Of a stretch of 39,425 nucleotides of DNA, positions 1-8,467 are shown piece by piece. Below the pieces are notes generated by a model. It saw only the letters and a program-made list of their open reading frames with translations, was not told the origin of the DNA and ran no database searches. Origin of the DNA: an uncultured Lachnospiraceae bacterium (lineage in GTDB: Bacteria > Bacillota > Clostridia > Lachnospirales > Lachnospiraceae); NCBI GenBank assembly GCA_946615865.1, contig CAMOIJ010000024.1, positions 1-39,425 of the forward strand, in the 5' to 3' direction. Within the stretch, counting starts at the first letter, position 1. Every line of letters begins with the position of its first letter. The position numbers were made by a program, and so were the translations under genes.

Positions 1-557
1 CCAACTGCCTGGCTCCTATGGCTAAGGCTCTCAATGATCTGGCTCCCATCAAGGCTGGTATCATGTGCACCATCCACGCTTACACAGGCGATCAGATGAC
101 TCTTGACGGACCTCAGAGAAAGGGTGACAAGAGAAGATCCCGTGCAGCAGCTATCAACATCGTTCCCAACAGCACAGGCGCAGCTAAGGCTATCGGCCTT
201 GTTATCCCTGAACTGAACGGCAAGCTCATCGGCGCAGCTCAGCGTGTTCCTACACCTACAGGCTCCACCACAATCCTTACAGCTGTTGTTGAAGGCACTG
301 TAACAAAGGATGAGATCAATGCAGCTATGAAGGCAGCTTCCAACGAGTCCTTCGGCTACAACGTTGACGAGATCGTTTCCAGCGATATCGTTGGAATGCG
401 CTTCGGTTCCCTGTTCGATTCAACTCAGACCATGGTTCTGCCTCTTGACAACGGCACAACCGAGGTTCAGGTTGTTTCCTGGTATGACAACGAGAATTCC
501 TACACCAGCCAGATGGTTCGCACCATCAAGCACTTCGGCAAGCTTCTCGGCGCTTGA
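1..557 (+). CDS. gap: Glyceraldehyde-3-phosphate dehydrogenase, 3' part
   Basis: The gene is cut by the left edge. The reading frame is open from position 3 and starts with NCLAP, the residues just after the catalytic cysteine of the GAPDH signature SCTTNCLAP, so the NAD-binding half and the catalytic Cys lie outside the window. What remains is the catalytic domain: HAYTGDQ, the [20 protein letters not shown] stretch with phosphate-binding residues, and the C-terminal [13 protein letters not shown]. The enzyme oxidises glyceraldehyde-3-phosphate to 1,3-bisphosphoglycerate in the cytoplasm. It is followed by pgk and tpiA, a standard Clostridia glycolytic operon. Codon use is strongly biased to a few codons (gct, aag, atc), as expected for a highly expressed gene. 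Confidence 0.97.
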   Translation, partial: NCLAPMAKALNDLAPIKAGIMCTIHAYTGDQMTLDGPQRKGDKRRSRAAAINIVPNSTGAAKAIGLVIPELNGKLIGAAQRVPTPTGSTTILTAVVEGTVTKDEINAAMKAASNESFGYNVDEIVSSDIVGMRFGSLFDSTQTMVLPLDNGTTEVQVVSWYDNENSYTSQMVRTIKHFGKLLGA

Positions 558-598
558 TCTGTCTTACCGACAGGTAAATTATTGACCTGAAAAGCCTA

Positions 599-637
599 AG
601 GGGTCCGGTCTAAATTGGACCGGACCCCTGTTCTATT
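599..637 (+). terminator. Intercistronic hairpin between gap and pgk
   Basis: A perfect 11-bp GC-rich stem (600-610 with 618-628) and a 7-nt loop are followed by a short T-rich run (tgttctatt). The pgk ribosome binding site (aaaggagga, 638-646) begins directly after it. It can act as a partial terminator or as a 3' mRNA stabiliser that sets gap expression above pgk and tpiA. Which of these holds cannot be told from sequence. Confidence 0.7.
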
Positions 638-654
638 AAAGGAGGAATTATATT

Positions 655-1863
655 ATGGGACTGAATAAGAAATCCGTTGATGATATCAACGTAAAGGGCA
701 AATATGTCCTGTGCAGATGCGACTTCAACGTTCCGCTGAAGGCCGGCGTCATCACTGACGACAACCGTATTGTGGCAGCTCTGCCCACTATCAAGAAACT
801 GATCGCTGACGGCGGCAAGGTTATTCTTTGCTCCCACCTCGGCAAGCCGAAGGGAGAGCCCAAGCCCGAGATGTCTCTGGCTCCCGTAGCAAAACGTCTG
901 TCCGAGTGCCTGGGTCAGGAAGTCGTCTTCGCGGCAGATCCTGAAGTTGTCGGCCCTAACGCCAAGGCAGCTGTTGCAGCTATGAAAGACGGCGACGTTG
1001 TTCTTCTTGAGAACACCCGTTACAGAAAAGAAGAGACCAAGAACGGAGAAGCTTTCTCCAAGGAGCTCGCTTCTCTGGCGGAAGTATTCGTAAACGATGC
1101 TTTCGGTACCGCTCACAGAGCACACTGCTCCAACGTCGGCGTAACCGAGTATCTGAGCCCCTGCGTAGTCGGCTATCTGATGCAGAAAGAGATCGACTTC
1201 CTGGGCAAGGCTGTTGAAGATCCGGTACGTCCTTTCGTAGCGATCCTCGGCGGCGCTAAGGTCGCTGACAAGCTCAACGTTATCAACAACCTCCTTGAGA
1301 AGTGCGACACCCTCATCATCGGCGGCGGCATGGCTTATACCTTCCTTAAGGCTAAGGGCTATGAGATCGGCAAGTCCCTGGTCGACGAGACCAAGATCGA
1401 CTACTGCGCAGAGATGATCAAGAAGGCTGAGGACCTGGGCAAGAAGCTCCTTCTTCCCATCGACACAGTCGTTACCGCTTCCTTCCCGGATCCGATCGAC
1501 GCTGAGATCGAGGTCGAGACTGTTGACTCCGACAAGATCCCCGCTGACAAGATGGGTATGGATATCGGACCCAAGACCATCGCTCTTTACAGCGACGCCA
1601 TCAAGAATGCCAAGACTGTTGTCTGGAACGGACCTATGGGCGTATTCGAGAACCCGATCCTTGCTAACGGCACAAAGTGTGTAGCACAGGCTCTGGCTGA
1701 CGCGGACGCAACCACCATCATCGGCGGCGGCGACAGCGCGGCAGCAGCAAACCAGATGGGCTTCCACGACAAGATGAGCCACATCTCCACCGGCGGCGGC
1801 GCTTCCCTTGAGTTCCTTGAGGGCAAAGAGCTTCCCGGCGTAGCGGCAGCGGACGACAAATAA
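655..1863 (+). CDS. pgk: Phosphoglycerate kinase
   Basis: The 402-residue product has the full length of bacterial PGK, a cytoplasmic two-domain enzyme that transfers phosphate from 1,3-bisphosphoglycerate to ADP. Visible family signatures are RCDFNVPL near the N-terminus, [10 protein letters not shown], the arginine motif [25 protein letters not shown] before the hinge, and the nucleotide-binding GGGDSAAAA near residue 360, followed by [14 protein letters not shown]. The start is fixed by the strong site aaaggagga 9 nt upstream of ATG 655. It lies downstream of gap behind a hairpin and 74 nt upstream of tpiA, so the three genes form one glycolytic operon. Long open frames on the opposite strand are codon-bias shadows. 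Confidence 0.98.
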   Translation: MGLNKKSVDDINVKGKYVLCRCDFNVPLKAGVITDDNRIVAALPTIKKLIADGGKVILCSHLGKPKGEPKPEMSLAPVAKRLSECLGQEVVFAADPEVVGPNAKAAVAAMKDGDVVLLENTRYRKEETKNGEAFSKELASLAEVFVNDAFGTAHRAHCSNVGVTEYLSPCVVGYLMQKEIDFLGKAVEDPVRPFVAILGGAKVADKLNVINNLLEKCDTLIIGGGMAYTFLKAKGYEIGKSLVDETKIDYCAEMIKKAEDLGKKLLLPIDTVVTASFPDPIDAEIEVETVDSDKIPADKMGMDIGPKTIALYSDAIKNAKTVVWNGPMGVFENPILANGTKCVAQALADADATTIIGGGDSAAAANQMGFHDKMSHISTGGGASLEFLEGKELPGVAAADDK

Positions 1864-1882
1864 TATCCATTCGATCCGATAA

Positions 1883-1909
1883 CAGGGGCAGAACTGTGTT
1901 TTGCCCCTG
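1883..1909 (+). other. Stem-loop between pgk and tpiA
   Basis: An 8-bp inverted repeat (caggggca at 1883-1890 and tgcccctg at 1902-1909) with an 11-nt loop lies in the pgk-tpiA gap. No T run follows, so it is more likely an mRNA processing or stability element than a terminator. Function is not shown by sequence. Confidence 0.4.
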
Positions 1910-1937
1910 AATAAGCATTAATCAAAGGAGTACAAAA

Positions 1938-2687
1938 ATGGCAAGAAGAAAAATCGTAGCCGGCAACTGGAAAATGAACAAGACGCCCTCTGAGGCAAAG
2001 GCTCTCGTTGAGATGCTCGCGCCCCTCGTAAAGAGCGATGATGTGGACGTAGTTTACTGCGTGCCCGCGATCGACATCGTTCCCGTAGTCGAGGCTGTCA
2101 AGGGCAGCAACGTAGCAGTCGGCGCAGAGAATATGTCCGACAAGGACAGCGGCGCTTACACAGGCGAGATCTCCGGCGCAATGCTCAAGGATGCAGGCGT
2201 TAAGTATGTTATCATCGGCCACTCTGAGAGAAGAGATTACTACAAAGAGGATGACGCTTTCCTGAACAGAAAGGTTCTCAAGGCATTCGAGTATGGCCTT
2301 ACTCCTATTCTCTGCTGCGGCGAGTCTCTGGCACAGAGAGAAGCCGGCGTCACCATTGACTGGGTCCGTCTCCAGCTCAAGAGCGATCTGATCGGCGTTA
2401 CAGCTGAGCAGGCTGCTTCCATGGTCATCGCATATGAGCCTATCTGGGCCATCGGCACAGGCAAGGTCGCGACAACTGAGCAGGCGCAGGAAGTCTGCCA
2501 CGCGATCCGCGAGCTCATCGCTGAGATCTATGACACAGATACAGCTGAGAAGATCCGCATCCAGTACGGCGGCTCCGTAAAGGGATCCTCCGCTCCCGAG
2601 CTGTTCGCACAGCCCGACATCGACGGCGGCCTGATCGGCGGCGCGGCTCTGAAGGAAGACTTCGGAAAGATCGTTAACTACAAGTAA
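1938..2687 (+). CDS. tpiA: Triosephosphate isomerase
   Basis: The 249-residue product matches the usual TPI length. It interconverts dihydroxyacetone phosphate and glyceraldehyde-3-phosphate. The active-site residues are all visible: Asn10 and Lys12 in AGNWKMNK, the electrophilic His95 in IIGHSERR, the catalytic base Glu167 in [12 protein letters not shown] with the flexible loop, and the phosphate-binding GGSVKG and GGLIGGAAL near the C-terminus. The ATG has aaaggag 7 nt upstream. It is the last gene of the gap-pgk-tpiA operon and is followed after 54 nt by a strong terminator. Confidence 0.98.
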   Translation: MARRKIVAGNWKMNKTPSEAKALVEMLAPLVKSDDVDVVYCVPAIDIVPVVEAVKGSNVAVGAENMSDKDSGAYTGEISGAMLKDAGVKYVIIGHSERRDYYKEDDAFLNRKVLKAFEYGLTPILCCGESLAQREAGVTIDWVRLQLKSDLIGVTAEQAASMVIAYEPIWAIGTGKVATTEQAQEVCHAIRELIAEIYDTDTAEKIRIQYGGSVKGSSAPELFAQPDIDGGLIGGAALKEDFGKIVNYK

Positions 2688-2741
2688 TCGGTTCTTCCGA
2701 CAGATCCGCGATCTGAGATCTGTAATAAAAGAGAAAAAAAG

Positions 2742-2776
2742 AGAAGGTGCGCTGATGCGCACCTTCTTTTTTGTTT
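2742..2776 (+). terminator. Rho-independent terminator of the glycolytic operon
   Basis: A perfect 11-bp stem (agaaggtgcgc at 2742-2752 and its complement at 2757-2767) with a 4-nt loop runs into ttttttgttt. It follows tpiA with no further gene in between. Confidence 0.93.
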
Positions 2777-2934
2777 ATTATCTGTGACCGGCTGCCGCGT
2801 GTTCTAATCTTTTCCGATTCATTCTTGCACTTAGACACCGGCAATACCCATAGGCACCCCTCCCGGGACCGGCTCGCAGCTCTATTAATGATTGTAATTA
2901 CGCAAAGCGCTGATGTAAACAGATTTCTTTTCCG
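2777..2934. other. Intergenic stretch, no gene seen
   Basis: This stretch between the tpiA terminator and the next promoter has open frames on both strands, but none has a ribosome binding site or a recognisable domain. I see no repeat, RNA fold or operator that I can support. Confidence 0.4.
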
Positions 2935-2963
2935 TTGCAGTTCGTTTTGCGGCGGTTTATACT
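2935..2963 (+). promoter_or_regulatory. SigA-type promoter for the cmk-ispH-rpsA operon
   Basis: TTGCAG (2935-2940) and TATACT (2958-2963) are separated by exactly 17 nt. Transcription would start near 2970, giving a leader of about 80 nt before the oxidoreductase gene. Confidence 0.7.
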
Positions 2964-3049
2964 GTGAACATAGCGCTCGGAAAATGCGGTACCGGAAAGG
3001 GATCCGCATCTTTGCCGCGCCATGGAGAACTAGAAGGACACACTGAAGG

Positions 3050-4360
3050 TTGGATAAGGAAGGAATGCAAAGAGAGAAGGGCAGAAGACATATTATTGTC
3101 ATCGGAGCCGGCGCGGCAGGTCTTATGGCTGCCTGTGCAGCGGCGGATCAGGGCGCGGCGGTCACTATTTTGGAAAAGACGGAGAAAGCCGGAAAGAAGA
3201 TCTATATCACGGGAAAAGGGAGATGCAATCTCACGAATGCCTGCGATATGCAGGAATTCTGGACGCATATCGTTTCAAATCCGAAATTTCTGTACAGCGC
3301 GGTATACGGTTTTGACTCGCAGCAGATGATGGGATTTATTGAAGATAACGGATGCCCGGTCAAAACGGAGAGGGGAGACAGGGTCTTTCCGGTCTCGGAT
3401 CACGCCTCTGATGTAACGAAAGCACTGCTGGGCCACCTGAGAGGCCGCAATGTACAGATCCGTTATCATTGTCCTGTAAAACGCATTCTGACTTCAGAAA
3501 AAGACGGTGTATCAAGAGTTGTCGGAATTGAAACGCGCTCCGGAGAACAGATCGATGCGGACGCTGTGATACTGGCTACCGGCGGGCGGTCCTATCCCTC
3601 CACAGGATCCGAGGGAGACGGATATAAAATGGCTGCGGAACTTGGGATCAGCGTCAAGACGCCGGTTCCCTCCCTGGTGCCTGTCACAACGCGGGAAGAG
3701 TGGTGCGCGCGCCTTCAGGGTCTTGCATTAAAAAACGTCGAACTGACTTTGCTTAGACCGCAGGAAAGTGAAAAGCGCAAGAATAAAAAGCCGCTTTATA
3801 AGGGATTTGGAGAGATGCTGTTCACTCATTTCGGAATCAGCGGTCCTTTGGTCCTCACGGCATCCTGCTATATGGATTTTAAAAGCCATCCGGAAGGCTA
3901 TTCGCTTCAGCTCAATTTAAAGCCGGCGCTGACGAAAGAGCAGCTCTCTGCCAGGATAAAAAGAGAAATTGAGGCGGCGCCTGGAAAGAAGATGGCGACG
4001 GTGATCAGAACACTGTTTCCCCAGCGCCTGGCAGAAGAAATAGCCGCGATGAGCGGGATCGGGGAGAGGACGGCCTCCTCGATGAATGAGAAGGAGATAG
4101 GGCGGCTTGAGGAACTGATCCACAGTGTTCCGATCCAAGCGACAGGGACCCGCGGCTTTGCCGAGGCGATTGTAACCAGGGGAGGACTTGACGTCAAGGC
4201 TTTTAATCCGTCTACTATGGAATGCAGATCAGTAAAGGGGCTCTACGCAGCCGGAGAAGTGCTGGACGTAGACGCCCATACAGGCGGATTTAACCTGCAG
4301 ATCGCATGGTCTACCGGGCATCTGGCCGGTGAATGCGCGGCAGAAGCGGATATAAAATGA
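3050..4360 (+). CDS. FAD-dependent oxidoreductase, HI0933/BaiN-like family
   Basis: The 436-residue protein starts with a Rossmann dinucleotide fold, VIGAGAAGLMAACA, then the family motif TGKGRCNLTNA. It has ILATGGRSYPSTGSEGDGY in the middle and ends with GEVLDVDAHTGGFNLQIAWSTGHLAG, all typical of the HI0933-like flavoprotein family (annotated variously as aminoacetone oxidase-like or BaiN/RdsA). The physiological substrate is not known from sequence. The start is uncertain: TTG 3050 has agaagga 11 nt upstream, while the in-frame ATG 3065 has its purine-rich site only 1 nt away. The gene is first in an operon with cmk, ispH and rpsA, an order common in Clostridia. Confidence 0.88.
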   Translation: MDKEGMQREKGRRHIIVIGAGAAGLMAACAAADQGAAVTILEKTEKAGKKIYITGKGRCNLTNACDMQEFWTHIVSNPKFLYSAVYGFDSQQMMGFIEDNGCPVKTERGDRVFPVSDHASDVTKALLGHLRGRNVQIRYHCPVKRILTSEKDGVSRVVGIETRSGEQIDADAVILATGGRSYPSTGSEGDGYKMAAELGISVKTPVPSLVPVTTREEWCARLQGLALKNVELTLLRPQESEKRKNKKPLYKGFGEMLFTHFGISGPLVLTASCYMDFKSHPEGYSLQLNLKPALTKEQLSARIKREIEAAPGKKMATVIRTLFPQRLAEEIAAMSGIGERTASSMNEKEIGRLEELIHSVPIQATGTRGFAEAIVTRGGLDVKAFNPSTMECRSVKGLYAAGEVLDVDAHTGGFNLQIAWSTGHLAGECAAEADIK

Positions 4361-4380
4361 CAGATTACAGGGAGGAAATT

Positions 4381-5049
4381 ATGATCAATATCGCTATCGA
4401 CGGACCTGCGGGAGCGGGCAAAAGCACCATCGCCAAGAGAGTGGCGGCAGAGAAGAGTTATATTTATGTAGACACCGGCGCAATGTACCGGGCAATGGCG
4501 CTTTATCTCTTCAGGCTTGGAGTTGATCCTGATGATTCGGCTGCGATCAGCAGGAATTGCGTGGGCGCGGACATCACGATCGAATACAGGGACGGCGTAC
4601 AAGTTGTCCTGCTGGACGGGGAAAACGTGAACGATTTTCTCAGAACCCCGGAAGTAAGCGATATGGCTTCGAGGACAAGCGTGAACGGCGACGTCCGTAA
4701 TAAGCTGATGGAACTGCAGCAGGAACTGGCGCGCAGACAGAACGTAGTGATGGACGGAAGGGATATCGGCACGGTCGTGCTACCGAACGCCCAGGTCAAA
4801 ATTTTCCTGACAGCAAGCGTCGCGGTGAGGGCGAAGAGAAGATTTCTCGAACTGATGGAGAAGATCGGGACCGCAAACCTCGAAGAGATCGAGGCACAGA
4901 TCCGTGAGCGCGATCATCGGGATATGACCCGCCCTATTGCGCCGCTCAAACAGGCTGATGACGCTGTTCTGGTGGACACATCCGATATGACCATCGATGA
5001 AGTGGTGGATAAGATCCTGTCGATCATCGATGAGAAGATCGGCGGCTGA
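4381..5049 (+). CDS. cmk: Cytidylate kinase
   Basis: The 222-residue product phosphorylates CMP and dCMP. It carries the P-loop GPAGAGKST at residues 8-16, the DTGAMYRA substrate-binding motif, MDGRDIGTVVLP, and the lid-region arginines in RERDHRDMTRPIAPLKQADDA. An open frame extends upstream into the preceding gene, but ATG 4381 is preceded by agggagg and gives the normal N-terminus MINIAIDGPAGAGKS, so I take it as the start. It sits 20 nt after the oxidoreductase gene and 56 nt before ispH. Confidence 0.97.
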   Translation: MINIAIDGPAGAGKSTIAKRVAAEKSYIYVDTGAMYRAMALYLFRLGVDPDDSAAISRNCVGADITIEYRDGVQVVLLDGENVNDFLRTPEVSDMASRTSVNGDVRNKLMELQQELARRQNVVMDGRDIGTVVLPNAQVKIFLTASVAVRAKRRFLELMEKIGTANLEEIEAQIRERDHRDMTRPIAPLKQADDAVLVDTSDMTIDEVVDKILSIIDEKIGG

Positions 5050-5105
5050 TCCTGTAAAGGAAGCTGCCGGCAATAACTGATCAGTATAATGAGGAAATAA
5101 TCAAT

Positions 5106-5984
5106 ATGGCAGAGATCATTACTGCAAAGAGCGCCGGATTCTGTTTCGGAGTTCAGCGCGCAGTGGAAACTGTATATGAAGAAGTAAAAAAGGGCGGTCC
5201 TATTTATACTTACGGACCTATCATTCACAACGAGGAGGTTGTGGCCGATCTTGAGAAAAAGGGCGTTCATGTGATCGCGTCGGATGAAGAACTCGCTGAT
5301 ATTCACGGCGGGACCATCATCACGCGCTCCCACGGGATCTCACGGGAAGAGGACGAGAAACTCCGCGCGACGGGAGCTAAATGTGTTGACGCCACATGCC
5401 CTTTCGTAAAGCGGATCCACAGGATCGTCGAAGAAAACAGCGCTGAAGGGTATGAGATCGTGATCATAGGGAATCCCGTTCATCCCGAAGTGCGCGGGAT
5501 AATGGGGTGGTCCAGCGTCCCGGTCACCGTGATCGAAAACACTGAGCAGGCCAGAGAATTCATTGAACAGAAGACTCCTGGACAGACATCAGCAAGTGAT
5601 CAGAGAAATATCTGCGTCGTTTCGCAGACCACCTTCAACGCAAACAAATTTGAAGAAATCATTGCTATTTTAACTGAAAAAGGATACAATGTACGATGTA
5701 TGAATACCATCTGCAATGCTACACATGAGCGTCAGACGGAAGCGAAGGCAATTGCATCGAAGGCGGACATCATGATCGTCATCGGGGGCAGGAGCAGTTC
5801 GAACTCGGCGAAGCTCTATGAGATTTGCAAGAGGGAGTGTGCAAACACGTATTTCATACAAACGTGGCGTGACCTTAATCTTTCTCCTGCCGGAAATGAA
5901 CAGATCATAGGAATCACCGCAGGGGCGTCGACCCCAAAGAATATCATAGAGGAGGTTCAAAATTATGTCAGAGCAGACTTTTGA
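5106..5984 (+). CDS. ispH: 4-hydroxy-3-methylbut-2-enyl diphosphate reductase
   Basis: The 292-residue product is the last enzyme of the MEP isoprenoid pathway, an iron-sulfur enzyme making IPP and DMAPP. The three cluster-ligating cysteines are present: Cys13 in SAGFCFGVQRAV, Cys98 in DATCPFV and Cys203 in NTICNATHERQ. Other signatures are GPIIHNEEVV, ITRSHG, GNPVHPEVRG and VIGGRSSSNSAKL. Its last 20 nt overlap the start of rpsA. In several Clostridia IspH and S1 are fused into one protein. Here they are separate and probably translationally coupled. Confidence 0.97.
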   Translation: MAEIITAKSAGFCFGVQRAVETVYEEVKKGGPIYTYGPIIHNEEVVADLEKKGVHVIASDEELADIHGGTIITRSHGISREEDEKLRATGAKCVDATCPFVKRIHRIVEENSAEGYEIVIIGNPVHPEVRGIMGWSSVPVTVIENTEQAREFIEQKTPGQTSASDQRNICVVSQTTFNANKFEEIIAILTEKGYNVRCMNTICNATHERQTEAKAIASKADIMIVIGGRSSSNSAKLYEICKRECANTYFIQTWRDLNLSPAGNEQIIGITAGASTPKNIIEEVQNYVRADF

Positions 5985-7122
5985 ACAAATGCTTAACGAG
6001 TCTTTTAAGACAATTCATACGGGGGAGGCAGTTGAAGGTTCAGTCATCGACGTAAAGCCGGGCGAAGCCATTTTAAACATCGGCTACAAGTCCGACGGCG
6101 TTCTTACACGTAACGAGTACACGAATGATTCATCTGTGGATCTCACAGAAGTGCTTCATGTTGGCGACAAGCTTGAAGTCAAGGTTATCAAGGTCAATGA
6201 CGGCGACGGCCAGGTCCTTCTTTCCTACAAGAGACTGGCAGCTGACCGCGGCAACAAGCGCATCGAAGAAGCTTACAACAATAAGGAAGTTCTCACAGCT
6301 AAGGTGACACAGGTCCTTTCCGGCGGACTCAGTGTAGTAGTTGATGAAGTAAGAGTATTCATCCCTGCAAGCCTGGTATCCGATACTTATGAAAAGGATC
6401 TGAACAAGTATCTCGGTCAGGAGATCGAGTTCATGATCACCGAGTACAACCCCAACAGACGCAGATACATCGGCAACCGCAAGGTCCTGCTTGTGGCTAA
6501 GCGCAAAGAGATGCAGGAGAAGCTCTTCGCCACCATCCAGCCCGGCGATGTAGTCGAGGGAACTGTTAAGAATATCACCGATTTCGGCGCATTCGTGGAT
6601 CTTGGCGGAGCAGATGGTCTGCTTCACATCTCCGAGATGAGCTGGGGCCGTGTCGAGAATCCCAAGAAGGTCTTCAAAGTTGGTCAGAATCTTCGCGTCC
6701 TGGTTAAGGATATCCAGGGTACCAAGATCGCTCTGTCCCTGAAGTTCCCCGAGGAGAATCCCTGGGCAGGCGCAGCTGAGAAGTATGCAGTCGGAACAAA
6801 GGTAACAGGCACAGTTGCAAGAATGACCGATTTCGGTGCATTCGTAGAACTTGAGCCCGGCATCGATGCACTGCTTCATGTCTCCCAGATCGCCAGAGAG
6901 CACATTGAGAAACCCTCTGATGTACTCAAGATCGGTCAGGAAGTCACAGCGAAGATCGTTGACTTCAACGAAGCAAACAACAAGATCAGCCTCAGCGTCA
7001 AGCAGCTTCTGATCGAGGAAGAGAGAGCTAAACGCGCAGCTGAGCGTGCACGCGAAGATGCTGATGTCGCTTCCGTCGATGTTGATGCTTATATCGCATC
7101 CCATGCAGGAGATGAGGAGTGA
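5965..7122 (+). CDS. rpsA: Ribosomal protein S1-like RNA-binding protein, four S1 domains
   Basis: The 385-residue product has four S1 OB-fold repeats at roughly residues 17-88, 107-180, 190-261 and 275-350. Repeats 3 and 4 are canonical (VKNITDFGAFVDLGGADGLLHISEMSW and VARMTDFGAFVELEPGIDALLHVSQI). Repeat 2 is divergent, as usual in the second repeat of Firmicute S1 proteins. Four repeats, against six in E. coli, is the normal Gram-positive form. The start is set by aggagg in the ispH coding end, and the gene overlaps ispH by 20 nt. A terminator follows within 50 nt. Confidence 0.93.
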   Translation: MSEQTFEQMLNESFKTIHTGEAVEGSVIDVKPGEAILNIGYKSDGVLTRNEYTNDSSVDLTEVLHVGDKLEVKVIKVNDGDGQVLLSYKRLAADRGNKRIEEAYNNKEVLTAKVTQVLSGGLSVVVDEVRVFIPASLVSDTYEKDLNKYLGQEIEFMITEYNPNRRRYIGNRKVLLVAKRKEMQEKLFATIQPGDVVEGTVKNITDFGAFVDLGGADGLLHISEMSWGRVENPKKVFKVGQNLRVLVKDIQGTKIALSLKFPEENPWAGAAEKYAVGTKVTGTVARMTDFGAFVELEPGIDALLHVSQIAREHIEKPSDVLKIGQEVTAKIVDFNEANNKISLSVKQLLIEEERAKRAAERAREDADVASVDVDAYIASHAGDEE

Positions 7123-7171
7123 TCACACAGACGTGTGAACACGGATCTTTCTGATCGAAGGAACAGATAAT

Positions 7172-7217
7172 AAGAACTGCAGAGAAATGAGTGATCATTT
7201 CTCTGCAGTTCTTTTTT
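7172..7217 (+). terminator. Long terminator hairpin after rpsA, shared with the convergent gene
   Basis: A perfect 19-bp stem (7172-7190 with 7195-7213) and a 4-nt loop end in a T run. It ends the rpsA transcript. The convergent minus-strand gene stops at 7216, so its mRNA also runs into this hairpin, but the tail on that strand (ttattat) is weaker. Confidence 0.93.
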
Positions 7218-8319
7218 ACTTTCCGTTCTTTATATGAGCAAATACATAAGCCGCGTAGCCACTCAGAAAATTACGGTCTTTCTTGCAGTCGTCCGAGAAT
7301 TCGAAGAATAATTCTTTATCTTCGTAGGATCTCTTGAAGAAAGGCGTTCGGTAGAGGTCCCACTGGGGCAGGAAAGAGGAGGCCTTTCTCGTGTAGCAGG
7401 TCTCGGGACGGGCCTGGATCCTGCGGCTCTTCTCTACGTAAGAGGCGAGGTACTTGTGCACAGCCATGTCTTCTTCAGGCAGAAAATAGTAATCTTTGTA
7501 ATTGGCGTAGAAGTACTTCATGACTTCGGTGTAGAGTGGGACTTTGAGGACTCCCTCATCCCCCTCTATTTTTACATAGCAGTGATCCGCGGATGCGTAT
7601 ACCGGCGCGGGAAGAGAACGGCCGAGTCTGAAGAAGATAAACAGCTCCTCTCTGCGGGTTCCGTTATGATCTGTGTAGTAATTGGCCTGCGCTTTTCTGA
7701 CGCGGAATTCGCTGCTGTCAAGATCTCTGTAGATCATGAGGGGCAGAAGCGATAAAAGACCGGTGACATCAGCTTCATTGTGCCCTAAGAGCATTGTGAG
7801 CAGTTCCGGTTCGGGATCTACGATGAAACGTCTGTATACTTTGACAAGATCCGCGCCGCTCTTGTCCTCGACGCGGCCGGTGCCCAGAAGAGCCTCCATG
7901 GTCTGCTGTTTGTAATCAGGAAGCCCAAGGACCCGTCTGTAAGGAAGGATAACCTTGTACAGATCTAATGTCTGCGCCTCGCCGGTGGTGTCCGTAAGGG
8001 AATGGAGTTCTATTCTTTTTCTGAGAAAAGGAATGTCAAATCTGTCGCCGTTGTAATGAACAAGGATCCGGTAACCTGAAGCAAAAAGGAGAAAGGAGGA
8101 GAGAACTTCTTTCTCCTCATTGCCGGTGTTGTCCATCCACTGGATCAGGTTCCAGCCGCCTGTCTGGTGATAGATGCAGCCGATCAGGTAGACCGCGTTG
8201 TGTTCCGCGCTCAGACCTGTGGTCTCTATGTCCAGCAGGAGAAAATCGGATAACGGCGCTATGCCCTGCAGAAGTTCATCCTGCGCGCTGAAGTCGATAG
8301 ATTTACTGATAATACGCAT
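7216..8319 (-). CDS. RNase H-like exonuclease-fold protein, YprB family
   Basis: The 367-residue protein has a DnaQ/RNase H-like DEDDh exonuclease core: Asp30 and Glu32 in FLLLDIETTGLS, Asp95 in YNGDRFDIPFL, and His180/Asp184 in GHNEADVTGLLSL. This layout matches the YprB family of Firmicutes. A C-terminal region of about 170 residues (DLDSSEFRVRKAQANYY onward) carries no motif I recognise. The natural substrate is unknown. It is a stand-alone gene divergent from thrC and convergent with rpsA. ATG 8319 is the first start in frame and leaves about 40 nt to a possible -10 box. Confidence 0.85.
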   Translation of the reverse strand: MRIISKSIDFSAQDELLQGIAPLSDFLLLDIETTGLSAEHNAVYLIGCIYHQTGGWNLIQWMDNTGNEEKEVLSSFLLFASGYRILVHYNGDRFDIPFLRKRIELHSLTDTTGEAQTLDLYKVILPYRRVLGLPDYKQQTMEALLGTGRVEDKSGADLVKVYRRFIVDPEPELLTMLLGHNEADVTGLLSLLPLMIYRDLDSSEFRVRKAQANYYTDHNGTRREELFIFFRLGRSLPAPVYASADHCYVKIEGDEGVLKVPLYTEVMKYFYANYKDYYFLPEEDMAVHKYLASYVEKSRRIQARPETCYTRKASSFLPQWDLYRTPFFKRSYEDKELFFEFSDDCKKDRNFLSGYAAYVFAHIKNGK

Positions 8320-8356
8320 ACTGGCCTCTTGTCAAAAAAAGTGACGAAAAAAAGGT

Positions 8357-8362
8357 ATTATA
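8357..8362 (-). promoter_or_regulatory. Possible -10 box for the YprB-like gene
   Basis: On the minus strand this reads TATAAT, 38 nt before the ATG of the YprB-like gene. No good -35 hexamer lies 16-18 nt upstream, so this is tentative. Confidence 0.35.
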
Positions 8363-8403
8363 ATCACAAAATACATATCTATACTATCATTTCAGTTTCC
8401 ATT

Positions 8404-8432
8404 TTGCTATTACCAAACGTTTGTGATACACT
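8404..8432 (+). promoter_or_regulatory. Promoter of thrC with extended -10
   Basis: TTGCTA (8404-8409) and TACACT (8427-8432) are spaced by 17 nt, and TGA directly before the -10 makes it an extended -10. The leader would be about 30 nt, too short for a T-box or amino-acid attenuator, and none is seen. Confidence 0.65.
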
Positions 8433-8467
8433 AACTCCCATAGATCATTGCAGAAAGGAGCAATCTG

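Noticed and set aside
610-2762. Two open frames of about 390 codons on the minus strand across pgk and tpiA
   Set aside because: They mirror strongly biased codons of pgk and tpiA, have no ribosome binding site and read as low-complexity text without family motifs.
2771-3046. 91-codon frame between the tpiA terminator and the oxidoreductase gene
   Set aside because: It starts inside the terminator tail, lacks a ribosome binding site, spans a promoter and shows no recognisable protein pattern.
4333-4380. Upstream extension of cmk
   Set aside because: It lies within the preceding gene end. The strong agggagg site and the normal N-terminus place the start at 4381.
8320-8467. T-box or threonine attenuator before thrC
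   Set aside because: The leader predicted from the promoter is about 30 nt and has no specifier stem or T-box sequence.
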